In this document: piece by piece, positions 43,886 to 54,199 of the stretch | Numbering within the stretch: position 1 is the first letter of the stretch | Layout: the number at the start of each line of letters is the position of its first letter | NCBI GenBank assembly: GCA_963696875.1 | Contig: CAVOLQ010000002.1 | Span: 620,001-684,000, forward strand | Origin: Albibacterium sp963696875 | Lineage (GTDB): Bacteria; Bacteroidota; Bacteroidia; Sphingobacteriales; Sphingobacteriaceae | Direction: 5' to 3' | Length of the DNA: 64,000 nucleotides | Made by a program: the position numbers and the translations under genes | Notes under the pieces: generated by a model | What the model saw: only the letters and a program-made list of their open reading frames with translations | The model's database searches: none | What the model was told of the DNA's origin: nothing

Positions 43886-46800
43886 GGTTCCATCATGTTT
43901 GTACCCTTGCGAACGATTGAACTGCCAATACCAACCAACTGCAGCTTCTGCGCCATCAGTTGCAGAGGCTGCTTGTTTTTCAGCACCTAAATTTTGAGTA
44001 ATCCAGCATTTCGGGCTACCCGAAACGCTACTATTTACAGTACCATAAGTAATAACTTTACTTTCTGGCGCTCCATTTAAACCCGCAGTATGTATTACTG
44101 TGTGGGGATTACAAACTTTAAATGCAGTAGTTGATGAACTATAGGCTGTTCCTTTGCTATTTGTAGCAAAGGCCCTAACATAGTAGGTCGGACCTTGCAA
44201 CAAACCCTTCAAAACACCTTGAATATTACCCAATCCTACCCCATCAAGAATAATATGATCCTCAAGGGTGGGATTATTGGTAGTGCCCCAAACTAATCCC
44301 TTGCCAGAAACCTCTTCGCCGCCATGAGAAACTAAGACTGCAGTTCCTGTAGCCGAATCGTCGGTCATTTCTTCATTAAGAATAACAACATTACTTAAAG
44401 ATGGTAGAGCCACAACGGCTGTATCCCGTAAACAACGAACAGGGAAGGCATGAGTTTTATAAGTATTATTTATTGCACTGCTTCCACTGCCCAAACCAAG
44501 ATAATGACCCCGGGTTGTGCCAGACTGACTACTACTCCAATAATAACCAGCAGCACCACGGTTTTGCATCGAACCGTTTGAATAATTAAGCGCCCCTGCC
44601 ATATGCAATTTTAATTGTGAATCATAAGCATCCTCTGCTTTTATCCAGTTCTGAGGTGCACCATCAGCATTTGATAACTCCGTTTGTGTAGGCATACGCC
44701 AACCAGATCCCAACAACAAATTGCAAGGGTCATTTGCTTCCGACCAGTTCTGGTTCTCACTGATTCCAGATGTGCCACCGATCCAGCTCGTCCAAGCATT
44801 TGTTGGCGTACGGCTAACGCCATCATGTTTATAACCTTGAGGGCGATTAAACTGCCAATACCATCCAGCAGATGCTTCGCTATTATCAGCAGATGATATA
44901 GCCTGCCTATCTGCTCCCAGGTTCTGAGTAATCCAACACATGAGGTCTCCAGAGTAATCACTGCTTACGGAATGATAGGTTACCTCTTTACTTACTGGGG
45001 CACCATTAAGTCCAGCAACGTGAATAGCATGAATCTCAGCCGGACATTTCTTAAATCGGCTAGTAACAGGACTATATGCTGTATCCACACTATTGACAGC
45101 AAAGGCGCGTACAAAATAGGTAGGCCCCTCTTTAATATCGTCTATATGGGTTGAAAACTTTCCCAAACCCACCCCTTGTTCCAATAGGTTATCGGTCAGA
45201 ATTGGATTTCCAGTCGTATTCCAAACGAATCCTCGAGACATGATATTTGCACCTCCATTATCCAAAACTACTGCCGTTCCTTCAACCTTTGTATCTGTGA
45301 TATTTTCGACAACTACATTACTTACAGTTGGCCCTATAGGCAAGGTTGTGACCGTATCAATATTGCCATAGGCCGTACCTAAGCTATTTGTAGCATATGC
45401 TCGAATATAATACTCTGTGAAATGATCCAGTTTGATTATCGGACTAACAAAATCGCCGATCCCACTTCCAGACACGACTTTCGTTGTCATGGAAATTACT
45501 GGAATATCACTGCTGCTCCATACCACACCCCGAGAAATAACTGGCATTCCCCCATCTTCGGGTATTTTACCACCACTGGTTAAAGAATTACTGGCAATAT
45601 CCGTGGCGGGGACTGTTATGATTGTGGGGATACTTAAAGTTTTTAAGCTATCAACATTGCCATAACTTATTCCCATACCATTAATGGCATAAGCACGAAC
45701 ATAGTAAACCGTTCCTTCTTCCAAGCCAGTTATTAAACTTACAAATGCTCCACGATTTAATCCATCTTGAGTTTTAGTCTCTAAATCAATGGAAATTGAG
45801 GTAGAGTCTTTGCTCCAGATTATTCCTCGAGCAGTTACCTGAACCCCGCCATCATAGATCACATTTCCTCCGCTTCTTGCGGAGTTTCGTGTAATCGACG
45901 AAGATTTAGCAGTGATTACCGTGGGCAAAGTTGGGGTTGTAAACACTGATCGTATTGAGCTATAACGTGTCCCCATTTTATTGGTCGCATAAGCCCAAAC
46001 ATAATAGGTGGTGTTAGGAGCCAAATTGCTTAAAGTCCCGGTAATCGTTGTCTCATCTACTCCCTCTGGCCCTGTTGATAGTGTACTATCTGGATTAGTT
46101 GGAAAAACAGGTGTAATACCGGTTGTATTCCAAGTAAATCCACGGTCAGTTATTTCAGCCCCTCCATTATGTACAACTGTTGCCGAGCCTGTTGCCGTCG
46201 TCATCTCTAAATCTGACAAAATCACCTGGCTAACCGTTGGCCTTATCGCATCGGTTGTGAAAATTTCCTCTTGTCCATAAGAAGTACCCAAACTATTAAT
46301 GGCATAGGCACGAACATAATAGGTGGTGCCAGGTGACAAACCCGCCATTGTATTCGAATAAAGCCCTATTCCACCTGTTGCATGATTTGTCTTCGAAACC
46401 TCTGAAGTGGTGGGCATCGGGTTTTTACTCCAAGTAATCCCCCTAACAGTTACAGGCATCCCTCCATCATCTGTCACTTCGCCACCACTTGTTGCTTTCG
46501 CACTATCTACATCAATAGGCAAGATAGTAGTAATCGTTGGCAACCGTACTTCCAAAGTTTTAAAAGAAATCTGGGCCCCATATTCTGTACCTACACTATT
46601 TGTAGCATAAGAACGAACATAATACGTTGTTTCAGGTTTCATTCCTGATAGCTTCGCAGTAAATTCACCTAACCCATTCCTAGGTGCGTCGATTTTTTCT
46701 ACTGTCTTTGTGGATAGAGACACTGTCGGGTTACCGTAAATACTCCAAGTAATCCCTCGCGTTAAAATTGGAGTTCTACCGTCATCAGTAACTTCCCCAC

Positions 46801-49800
46801 CACTACTTGCAGTAGTGGCGACAACTTCACTTACCGTTTTAGTCACAGTTAGTACAGGCAACCCATTGGTTAAAAATTCTTCTTCAATTCCATATCCCGT
46901 ACCCACCATATTTGTAGCATAAGCGCGTACATAATATTTAGTATTTGGCAGCAAATTACTTAATCTACTGCTAAAATCCTCAACTCCAGAACCGTTCCAA
47001 GATCTATTATCCCTAATAGTTGGGTTCGGTTCGGTGCTCCATACAATACCTTTTTGTACAATCGGAGTTCCCCCCTCGCTAATGATCTTACCGCCACTAA
47101 TGGCTGTATATCCACCAATCTGTGTAACCAACGCAGTTTTTAATATTGGCGAAGTTGGAAAAATAGTAACCGCAACTTGATTGCCATAACCCGTACCCGC
47201 ACTGTTCGTTGCATAAGCCCGAACGTAATAGGTGGTGCTTAAACCTAGATCGTTGATATCACTAGAAAAAGATCCAACTCCCGTACCATTATCCGTTCGA
47301 TTTGTTGTTACCGTATCAGGATTAAAATTTATATCTGTACTCCAAACCACTCCACGCTTTGTAATACTTGCTCCACCTTCGGAACTAATTGTTCCACCTG
47401 TAGTTACCGAGGATTTGGATGTTGGTGTAACGATATTCGTTGTCAGTTTTGGAGCAATTGCAGGAGTAGTAAAAGTTAATATTTCTCCGTAACCCGCGCC
47501 TTGGTTATTAGTTGCGTAAGCACGAATATAATAAGTGGTGACAGGTAGCAATTTTGTAATTGTACTATTAAATGTAGCTTCGACCAGCTCATCGTACGAG
47601 GTTTTAGTGCTCAAACCAATCGTAAGCATCTCCGGATTGTTTTCTATACTCCAGATTACTCCTTGGTTATGAATAGGGTTTCCTCCATCGCTCAATACGA
47701 TACCACCACTTTTTGTATTTGTTCCACCTGGCAGTATAGAAGGAGCGATTGTTGTCAAACTAGGAACAATCAAGCTAGTGAAACTTGTTTCTTCCCCAAA
47801 GCCTGTTCCCGCTTTATCATTGGTAGCATAAGCCCGAACGTAGTAAGTGGTTCCTGGACTTAAATTAGTCATCCCAGACGTAAATGCTCCTATCCCAGAA
47901 CCCGGGTGTGTTGTTTTGTTCGTTGACGATATATTCTTGTAGTCAAAACCTTGTTGGGTACTCCATACCAATCCACGGGAGATGATATCATCTCCGCCAT
48001 CATCCAACACATTCCCTCCTCCCGTTGCTGTCGTTCCATTAATATTTAAAATATCTCTCGTGGTTAATACGGGTAGTTTTGCGGGCGCAGTTGTAAAACT
48101 AATCTGATTTCCATAATTAATTCCCGCAATATTCCGAGCGTAAGCCCTCACATAATACGTTGTACTTGCCTTTAATCGAGAAAGTGGACTTTCGTAGTTT
48201 CCTTTCCCCCCACCATTAGCGGTTTTAAAGAATGTTACTGTATCTGGGTTAAAATTTGCATGACTACTGTAGACTACTCCACGCATAGTTACTGGTGACC
48301 CGCCTTCATCTATTATTTCTCCACCGGTAATTGCCATAGAACTTGAAATATCTGACGCAGAAAATGTAGTAAGTTCAGGCAACTTGGGGGTTTTAAAATC
48401 TACCACCTGACCGTAGGAAATTCCAGTACTATTCACCACGTAGGCTCGGATATAGTACTTTGTATCCCCTTCCAATTTGTCTAGGAGATGTATGAAATTT
48501 CCCTTAAAATAACCCGTTTCTGCTGTACGGTTTGCCTCCGGAATATTTTCGATAATAAAATTACCTTCGTTCGTCCATTCCTCTTCATTAAGCCAAATTA
48601 GACCCCGAGTGGTCACTTGTGCACCGCCATTACTTACAATGTTTCCACCCCCTCTAGCAGAGGTGGCAGAAAGAATGCTAGGGCTATGGGTAGTTAATGT
48701 TGCTAATACAGGAGGTTGAGTAATAAAAGTAACTTCATTGCCATAATTCGTGCCTACACTATTGTTGGCATATGCCCTTACATAATAGGTAGTACTGCCA
48801 AGTAATTCAGTGATGGTATTAACGAAAGCTCCTTTTCCGGCACCATTGCTAGTATGCTCATTCTCCAGAGTAGGATTTCCTTCGGTATTCCATACCAAGC
48901 CGCTATTTATAATTATTGTTCCACCGCCGCTGATAATTTCTCCACCCCCAACGGCAGACACAGAAGTAATCGTAGATGGATCAATATTTTGCGTAATTAC
49001 ATCAGGATAAGAGAAGGTTGTTAAAGGAACTTCATTCCCATAAGACGTACCTACACTTGTGACCATAAGAGCACGTACATAATATGTAGTCCCTATATTT
49101 AAGTTCGGTACAATTATCGAAAAGTTTCCCGTGCCATCAATGACATACCGGTTGGTAAGCTCTGTTGCTGGATTAAAACCGGAGGTGGTATTCCAAACTA
49201 CCCCCACTTGTTGAATCAAAGCACCGCCATTATTGATTACTCGCCCTCCACTATTTCCAGAAACGCCATCTGGTCTACTCGAACTTGCATTCGTAGTTAA
49301 TGTTGCAAGCACGGGTTGTGCTGTTGTAAACGTCTTTACTTCCCCATAAGATACACCGGCACTATTTTCAGCATAAGCACGCACATAATAGGCGGTATTT
49401 CCCAACAAGCCGGTCATTTGATGGATAAAATTACCGATTCCTGATCCGCCGGTTGTTTGCCAAGTATCACTGCGATTTCCATATCGACTGTAAATAGGTT
49501 CAGGATGGATATGACTCCAAACAAGTCCACTTTGAATCACTTCTGGTCCACCATCACTCAGGATGTCTCCGCCACCAGTTGCCGATGTAGCTGTAACGCC
49601 ACTAACCTCGGATGTAAGAATTGTCGCTTTAGTAAAGGTAGTAAAAACCAATTCTTCCCCATAAGCCGTATCAATCTCATTAATTGCATAGGCTCGGAAA
49701 TAATATTTTGTGACTGGAGAAAGACCTGTTAAAGTTCCTGAAAAAGCTCCGGAACCTTCCCCAGAAATAGCTTTTTCATCCGTTTCAAGCATCGGTGTAC

Positions 49801-52800
49801 CTGTAGTATTCCATACAATCCCCCGTTCTGTAACCGGCGATCCTCCATGGCTAAGTACGTTTCCTCTTCCAACAGCGGTGGTCCCACCAATATTAATGGC
49901 ACTGGTCGTCCGAACGAGAGGAATGCCCGGAGGGTTTGTGGTAAAACTTTTTGCATCACCATAAGATACTCCCACACTATTTCGCGCATAGGCGCGTATA
50001 TAATAGGTAGTACTACCCAATAATTCCGAAACGTCACTTGTAAAGGTTCCTCTTCCCGATCCATTAATTGTATATTCATCTGCTAAGCTCAAATTATCGC
50101 TAATGCCCCAAACCACTCCTCGGCTGGAAATAGGCTGTCCGCCATCTTCAACAATTGTTCCCCCTGTTTTTACAGTTGAGTTTGTGATTAAAGATGGAGT
50201 GGTTGTGACTATGGAAGCCGTTGTAGCTGTAAATAAACTATCTATATTGCCATAAGCCGTACCATACAAATTTTCCGCGTAGGCACGGAAATAGTACCAA
50301 GTACCAGGTAATAACTCGGTCATTCTCAAACTAAAACTACCCAATCCTGGTGCATTTACTATTTGCACAGCCTTGGTTTCCAAATCTGTGGACAAAATTT
50401 CTTTATCGGTATTCCATATCAGGCCGCGTTCTAGAATATTTCCATCACCATTATATGTGATATGCCCGCCACTCCAAGCACTTGTTCCTCTAATGTCATA
50501 AGCTTTATTGGTAGTTAATCTTGCCAATGCAGTTGTATTAAAACTAGTTTCACTACTATAGCCAATACCAACGCGGTTGACCGCATAAACTTTGGCATGA
50601 TATAAGGTAGCAGGGCTTAAACTGTCCAGGTTTACTATAAAGGATCCTAAATCGGTTTGATTAACTCTATCTGACTCAATATATACATAGTTGATTCGAT
50701 CAGTACTTAAGGCAATACCCCTAGAGGTTATGGGGGTTCCTCCATTATCAATTACAGAACCGTGCCCTATCGCAGTTGTATTTGTAATATCTGTAATATT
50801 AATATCAGCAGAATTCAAAACTGGTGGTACAGCTTGCAAGGTCGTAAATTGAAGGAGATTGCCATAGGCCATACCATATTTATTTTCTGCATAAGCTCGA
50901 ACAAAATAGGTTGTATCTGCAAGCAAGCCATAAAGTGTGCTTGGAAATTCACCCACCCCATCACCATCTTGAGTATCATCTATTATCACAAACGCATTTG
51001 GATCATCTAAAGGATCCCCAGTTAAAGACCAACGAATCCCGCGTTTTGTAATTGGGGAATTCTGATCACCCGCACTAGTAATATTACCACCGCTGATGGC
51101 AGAACTGCTCTTAATATCTCGAATTGGAAGCGTAATAATTGTCGGGGCGCCTGGTATAATTTTAAACTCTCGAACATCGCCGTATGCTACTCCAGCTTGG
51201 TTAACCGCATAGGCGCGAACATAATATGTAACGTCTTTAGACACTCCAATCATTGTGCTATTAAATAAACCCATACCATTTCCATCCACCGTATGAAAAT
51301 CTGATAATGTTGGTAAGGCATGTCTGGCCCAAACTACTCCGCGTTGTGTTACTTCCGTTCCCCCGTCGTCAATAATATCCCCACCACTTTGCGCGGTATT
51401 TTGAAAAAAGGAAGAAGGCGCCAATGTAACTACCTTCGCTAAATCAAGCGTAGTCAAGCTATCTAAATTTCCATAAGATACACCAATCCCGTTAACGGCA
51501 TAAGCACGTACATAATAAGTGGTACCGGGTGTAAGTGCTAACAAATTGCTAGTAAAAAGCCCTAGTCCATCGCCACTTTCTGCTTGTGACGTCATCTGTG
51601 TATCAGGCAAAAGTTCAATTATTGCGGTGGCAATATTTAATTCGGTACTATCTGTACTCCAAACAATACCCTTCTTTTGAATTCTTGAATTACAAATATC
51701 AGTAATTTCACCGCCGCTGATGGCCGTAATGCCGGAAATATCATAAGGAACATTGGTGGTAATAGAAGCTAACGCAGGCGTAATAAAACTTGTAATATGG
51801 GTGTATGATGTATCTACTTTATTAAATGCATAGCCTCTCGCATAATATGTTGTTCCAGAAGATAGCGGGTTAAGAAAAGTCGTATAAACGCCCATAGCAT
51901 CCAAATCGTCTGCAGTTGAAACGCCATATACCCATGTCATCTGATCGGTACTCCAAGCTATTCCTTTTTCTATAATAGGAGCGCCGCCGTGATTCAAGAG
52001 CGATACATCACCCAAAGCGTCGGTTGAAGTCACATCATAAATCCGGATTTCACTTGAAATTAACTCAGGTGCCCCGGGTGCTAAGGTGGTAAATTCAACT
52101 AACTGTCCATACCCCCTACCTTTTTCGTTCTCCGCATAGGCTCGAACATAATAGATGGTATTTCCCCAAAGATTGCTTAGCGTACTCGGATAGCTGCCAA
52201 CACCGTTTCCATCATCAGAGATCAAGTGACTCGGGTCCTCTAAAGGATCACCATTTATACTCCAAATAACTCCGCGCCGAGTAACTGGTGCGCCTCCGTC
52301 ATTGGAAATAAACCCGCCACTTTCTGCTGAAGTTGGTGTAATATTATCAATAGGTAAAGTAGCGATGCTTGGAGTATCTATTATTGTAGTAAATGTCAAC
52401 ACCTCTCCATATGCAATACCAGTACTATTTGCTGCATAAGATCGCACATAATAAGTTGTATTCGGGACGAGATCAATAAGTGTGTCGGTAAATTCACCTG
52501 TACCTGGCGGCGTTGGAAGACGAGAAGTTTTTGTTCCCATTGTTGTATCCGGTAGTGAATTAATGCTCCATATTACCCCTTTTTGGAGTATTGCAGAACC
52601 GCCGTTGCTGATAACATTACCCCCGCTTATTGCAGATGTGCCACTAATACCGGACACGCTAAGGGTTTCGATAGCTGGATAACAGTTTAAGTTTTGCCAA
52701 TCTTCTCCGTCAAAATATCGGAGTGTCATGGTGGAAGAGTTGATGTAAAAAGCACCCTTAAAAATACCTGAAGGATTCGGATTTACATCTAAAACAGGAA

Positions 52801-53266
52801 TTTTGAAAGTCTCCGCTCCAGTCCCAGATTGAAAACCTGCATTTTGAGGAAAACTACTATTGCCTAAATCACTTAACTTTACCCATTCTACACCGTTGTA
52901 AATCATGGCCGACTTATTGGCTATAGAATAATAAATGGTACCCTGAACTATACCGTTTATTAAGGGATGGTTTAAGACAGGGAGGTATGGAAAATCGTTT
53001 TTAACTACAAAAAACTTTGCAGCGCTTTCTGTTATAATATCAGTTGTACACCAACTTTCCCAAAAAGTACCTGTATAAATTAAAGGTTGATTTGTCTTGC
53101 TATCGTATACTAGCATTCCTGTTTCAGGGGCATCAATAGATATTGGGTCGTCTACGATTGCGAGATGGGGAACCCCATCAATCAACTGAAACTTCTGTTG
53201 CCCATAAGAGGCACTTGCTATTAATAGAAGAAGAAAAAGATATGATAATTTAAAAACAGTTTTCAA
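43427..53266 (-). CDS. Giant exported surface protein: fibronectin-like repeats and FISUMP domains (5' part)
   Basis: The 3279-codon frame begins with a Sec signal peptide (MKTVFKLSYLFLLLLIASAS, cut expected before GQQ). Residues 45-190 hold three short Trp-containing modules (IYTGTFWESW, IYNGVEWVKL, YFDGEDWQNL). From residue ~200 come 24 FN3-like repeats of about 85-105 residues, each ending like TYYVRAYATNSxGxxYG. Next come repeats 25 and 26, each followed by a FISUMP domain, and the start of repeat 27. With the 3' part the gene would encode about 4190 residues, 29 FN3-like repeats and five FISUMP domains. Cysteines sit almost only in FISUMP domains. It follows the PorP/SprF gene by 24 bases and is the last gene of the operon. 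An adhesin or fibre role is inferred. Confidence 0.88.
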   Translation of the reverse strand: MKTVFKLSYLFLLLLIASASYGQQKFQLIDGVPHLAIVDDPISIDAPETGMLVYDSKTNQPLIYTGTFWESWCTTDIITESAAKFFVVKNDFPYLPVLNHPLINGIVQGTIYYSIANKSAMIYNGVEWVKLSDLGNSSFPQNAGFQSGTGAETFKIPVLDVNPNPSGIFKGAFYINSSTMTLRYFDGEDWQNLNCYPAIETLSVSGISGTSAISGGNVISNGGSAILQKGVIWSINSLPDTTMGTKTSRLPTPPGTGEFTDTLIDLVPNTTYYVRSYAANSTGIAYGEVLTFTTIIDTPSIATLPIDNITPTSAESGGFISNDGGAPVTRRGVIWSINGDPLEDPSHLISDDGNGVGSYPSTLSNLWGNTIYYVRAYAENEKGRGYGQLVEFTTLAPGAPELISSEIRIYDVTSTDALGDVSLLNHGGAPIIEKGIAWSTDQMTWVYGVSTADDLDAMGVYTTFLNPLSSGTTYYARGYAFNKVDTSYTHITSFITPALASITTNVPYDISGITAISGGEITDICNSRIQKKGIVWSTDSTELNIATAIIELLPDTQMTSQAESGDGLGLFTSNLLALTPGTTYYVRAYAVNGIGVSYGNLDSLTTLDLAKVVTLAPSSFFQNTAQSGGDIIDDGGTEVTQRGVVWARHALPTLSDFHTVDGNGMGLFNSTMIGVSKDVTYYVRAYAVNQAGVAYGDVREFKIIPGAPTIITLPIRDIKSSSAISGGNITSAGDQNSPITKRGIRWSLTGDPLDDPNAFVIIDDTQDGDGVGEFPSTLYGLLADTTYFVRAYAENKYGMAYGNLLQFTTLQAVPPVLNSADINITDITNTTAIGHGSVIDNGGTPITSRGIALSTDRINYVYIESDRVNQTDLGSFIVNLDSLSPATLYHAKVYAVNRVGIGYSSETSFNTTALARLTTNKAYDIRGTSAWSGGHITYNGDGNILERGLIWNTDKEILSTDLETKAVQIVNAPGLGSFSLRMTELLPGTWYYFRAYAENLYGTAYGNIDSLFTATTASIVTTTPSLITNSTVKTGGTIVEDGGQPISSRGVVWGISDNLSLADEYTINGSGRGTFTSDVSELLGSTTYYIRAYARNSVGVSYGDAKSFTTNPPGIPLVRTTSAINIGGTTAVGRGNVLSHGGSPVTERGIVWNTTGTPMLETDEKAISGEGSGAFSGTLTGLSPVTKYYFRAYAINEIDTAYGEELVFTTFTKATILTSEVSGVTATSATGGGDILSDGGPEVIQSGLVWSHIHPEPIYSRYGNRSDTWQTTGGSGIGNFIHQMTGLLGNTAYYVRAYAENSAGVSYGEVKTFTTAQPVLATLTTNASSSRPDGVSGNSGGRVINNGGALIQQVGVVWNTTSGFNPATELTNRYVIDGTGNFSIIVPNLNIGTTYYVRALMVTSVGTSYGNEVPLTTFSYPDVITQNIDPSTITSVSAVGGGEIISGGGTIIINSGLVWNTEGNPTLENEHTSNGAGKGAFVNTITELLGSTTYYVRAYANNSVGTNYGNEVTFITQPPVLATLTTHSPSILSATSARGGGNIVSNGGAQVTTRGLIWLNEEEWTNEGNFIIENIPEANRTAETGYFKGNFIHLLDKLEGDTKYYIRAYVVNSTGISYGQVVDFKTPKLPELTTFSASDISSSMAITGGEIIDEGGSPVTMRGVVYSSHANFNPDTVTFFKTANGGGKGNYESPLSRLKASTTYYVRAYARNIAGINYGNQISFTTAPAKLPVLTTRDILNINGTTATGGGNVLDDGGDDIISRGLVWSTQQGFDYKNISSTNKTTHPGSGIGAFTSGMTNLSPGTTYYVRAYATNDKAGTGFGEETSFTSLIVPSLTTIAPSILPGGTNTKSGGIVLSDGGNPIHNQGVIWSIENNPEMLTIGLSTKTSYDELVEATFNSTITKLLPVTTYYIRAYATNNQGAGYGEILTFTTPAIAPKLTTNIVTPTSKSSVTTGGTISSEGGASITKRGVVWSTDINFNPDTVTTNRTDNGTGVGSFSSDINDLGLSTTYYVRAYATNSAGTGYGNQVAVTIFPTSPILKTALVTQIGGYTAISGGKIISEGGTPIVQKGIVWSTEPNPTIRDNRSWNGSGVEDFSSRLSNLLPNTKYYVRAYATNMVGTGYGIEEEFLTNGLPVLTVTKTVSEVVATTASSGGEVTDDGRTPILTRGITWSIYGNPTVSLSTKTVEKIDAPRNGLGEFTAKLSGMKPETTYYVRSYATNSVGTEYGAQISFKTLEVRLPTITTILPIDVDSAKATSGGEVTDDGGMPVTVRGITWSKNPMPTTSEVSKTNHATGGIGLYSNTMAGLSPGTTYYVRAYAINSLGTSYGQEEIFTTDAIRPTVSQVILSDLEMTTATGSATVVHNGGAEITDRGFTWNTTGITPVFPTNPDSTLSTGPEGVDETTITGTLSNLAPNTTYYVWAYATNKMGTRYSSIRSVFTTPTLPTVITAKSSSITRNSARSGGNVIYDGGVQVTARGIIWSKDSTSISIDLETKTQDGLNRGAFVSLITGLEEGTVYYVRAYAINGMGISYGNVDSLKTLSIPTIITVPATDIASNSLTSGGKIPEDGGMPVISRGVVWSSSDIPVISMTTKVVSGSGIGDFVSPIIKLDHFTEYYIRAYATNSLGTAYGNIDTVTTLPIGPTVSNVVVENITDTKVEGTAVVLDNGGANIMSRGFVWNTTGNPILTDNLLEQGVGLGKFSTHIDDIKEGPTYFVRAFAVNSVDTAYSPVTSRFKKCPAEIHAIHVAGLNGAPVSKEVTYHSVSSDYSGDLMCWITQNLGADRQAISSADNSEASAGWYWQFNRPQGYKHDGVSRTPTNAWTSWIGGTSGISENQNWSEANDPCNLLLGSGWRMPTQTELSNADGAPQNWIKAEDAYDSQLKLHMAGALNYSNGSMQNRGAAGYYWSSSQSGTTRGHYLGLGSGSSAINNTYKTHAFPVRCLRDTAVVALPSLSNVVILNEEMTDDSATGTAVLVSHGGEEVSGKGLVWGTTNNPTLEDHIILDGVGLGNIQGVLKGLLQGPTYYVRAFATNSKGTAYSSSTTAFKVCNPHTVIHTAGLNGAPESKVITYGTVNSSVSGSPKCWITQNLGAEKQAASATDGAEAAVGWYWQFNRSQGYKHDGTTRTPSNAWTSWIGGTSGISENQNWSEANDPCSNLLGSGWRLPTSAEWTAADAPPQNWTRASDAHSSDLKLHMAGILSYSNGSLTGRGTNGYYWSSSQSGTTRGHYLELASGSSVISNTYKTHAMNIRCLQDTVILSLPSVTNVLGAGSRYDE
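45050..52670 (-). repeat. Array of 25 divergent FN3-like repeats
   Basis: Coding repeats of about 255-315 bases. At protein level each has SGGxVxxxGG, a GxxWS/N strand and the closing TTYYVRAYA-like strand followed by YGxxxxFTT. The units differ clearly in DNA sequence, in contrast to the FISUMP modules at the 3' end. Confidence 0.85.
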
Positions 53267-53290
53267 TTTGATAAATACGATTTTGGCTTA

Positions 53291-54199
53291 TTATTTATTT
53301 AAAAAATGCGCTTTTAAAGCAATCTCAAAATTCCCTCCAAGTGAAGTACTTAACTCCGTCCATTGATTGGTATAATAACCATTAATAGAATAACGATCTT
53401 CCAGCTTAAACCCAAAGCCCAAAGTGAAACTTTTATTGCTATGGTACATTCCCATTGCAGTCAAGAATCCATTGCGAAAGTTAACAGAGGATCCAATGTC
53501 AAGTATATTATCAATCCCTTTGGCTCCTCTATAGCCAAACCTCGGCTCTAAATACACATCTTCTGCTTGTAACGCTACTTTATAGCTCATCGACATTAAA
53601 AAAGTAGCACGGTCTATCACATCTCGCTCATCTTTTTCAAAATATTTTTTCATATTGGGCAAAGCTGCTTGAAGGCTTAGCTTTTCGTTGCTAAAAGCCA
53701 CTCCAAAATCCCCGACCATATAAGGCTTTCTATCGATAAATTGCTCTCTATCATCACCTATCATCCTACCTTGATCAATGGTAGAATTCGACATTCCTAA
53801 AGAAAATCCAAAATGCATATATTGGGACTCATCATTAAGCGGCAAGTGATAGGAATACGTACCAACTGCTCTAAATCGCCCGAGCAGACCCGCCTTGTCA
53901 TTATAAATATTTATACCTATCCCTACCCTCTCTTTTCCATACTCAGCGGTAAGGGACTGCGTTACAGGCGAACCGGGCATTACCCGCCATTGATTGCGAT
54001 AGGCTAAATTCAAAACAACTCCTTCGGCAATTCCAGCCATTGCAGGATTGCCTATGTACTGATTTTCATAAAACTGAGATCCCAAATAGGTTACTTGAGC
54101 AAAAGTAGACTTAGTGTTCCCTATTAAAATTAAGATCAAACCCGATAGACAGACTTTCTGGTACAACTTCATTGTCATATTCAAATTGCTATTTTTCAT
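53291..54199 (-). CDS. PorP/SprF-family type IX secretion membrane protein
   Basis: A 302-residue outer-membrane barrel-type protein with a signal peptide (LSGLILILIGNTKSTFAQ). The family hallmark is QYIGNPAMAGIAEG, then LAYRNQWRVMPGSPVTQSLT and GIGINIYNDKAGLLGRF. In Flavobacterium, SprF helps secrete or attach proteins with a type B C-terminal domain, such as SprB. Its start overlaps the end of the 255-residue CTD protein gene by 11 bases. The pair is likely functional together. The usual start is the internal Met in MTMKLYQKVC or the listed one; both leave the same mature protein. Confidence 0.93.
   Translation of the reverse strand: MKNSNLNMTMKLYQKVCLSGLILILIGNTKSTFAQVTYLGSQFYENQYIGNPAMAGIAEGVVLNLAYRNQWRVMPGSPVTQSLTAEYGKERVGIGINIYNDKAGLLGRFRAVGTYSYHLPLNDESQYMHFGFSLGMSNSTIDQGRMIGDDREQFIDRKPYMVGDFGVAFSNEKLSLQAALPNMKKYFEKDERDVIDRATFLMSMSYKVALQAEDVYLEPRFGYRGAKGIDNILDIGSSVNFRNGFLTAMGMYHSNKSFTLGFGFKLEDRYSINGYYTNQWTELSTSLGGNFEIALKAHFLNK

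Noticed and set aside
41808..43997. Three similar plus-strand open frames of 70-108 codons
   Set aside because: They are antisense copies generated by the near-identical FISUMP modules, not separate genes.
45050..52670. CRISPR-like or non-coding tandem repeat
   Set aside because: The repeats are about 300 bases, diverged, and lie in one continuous coding frame; they are protein domains.
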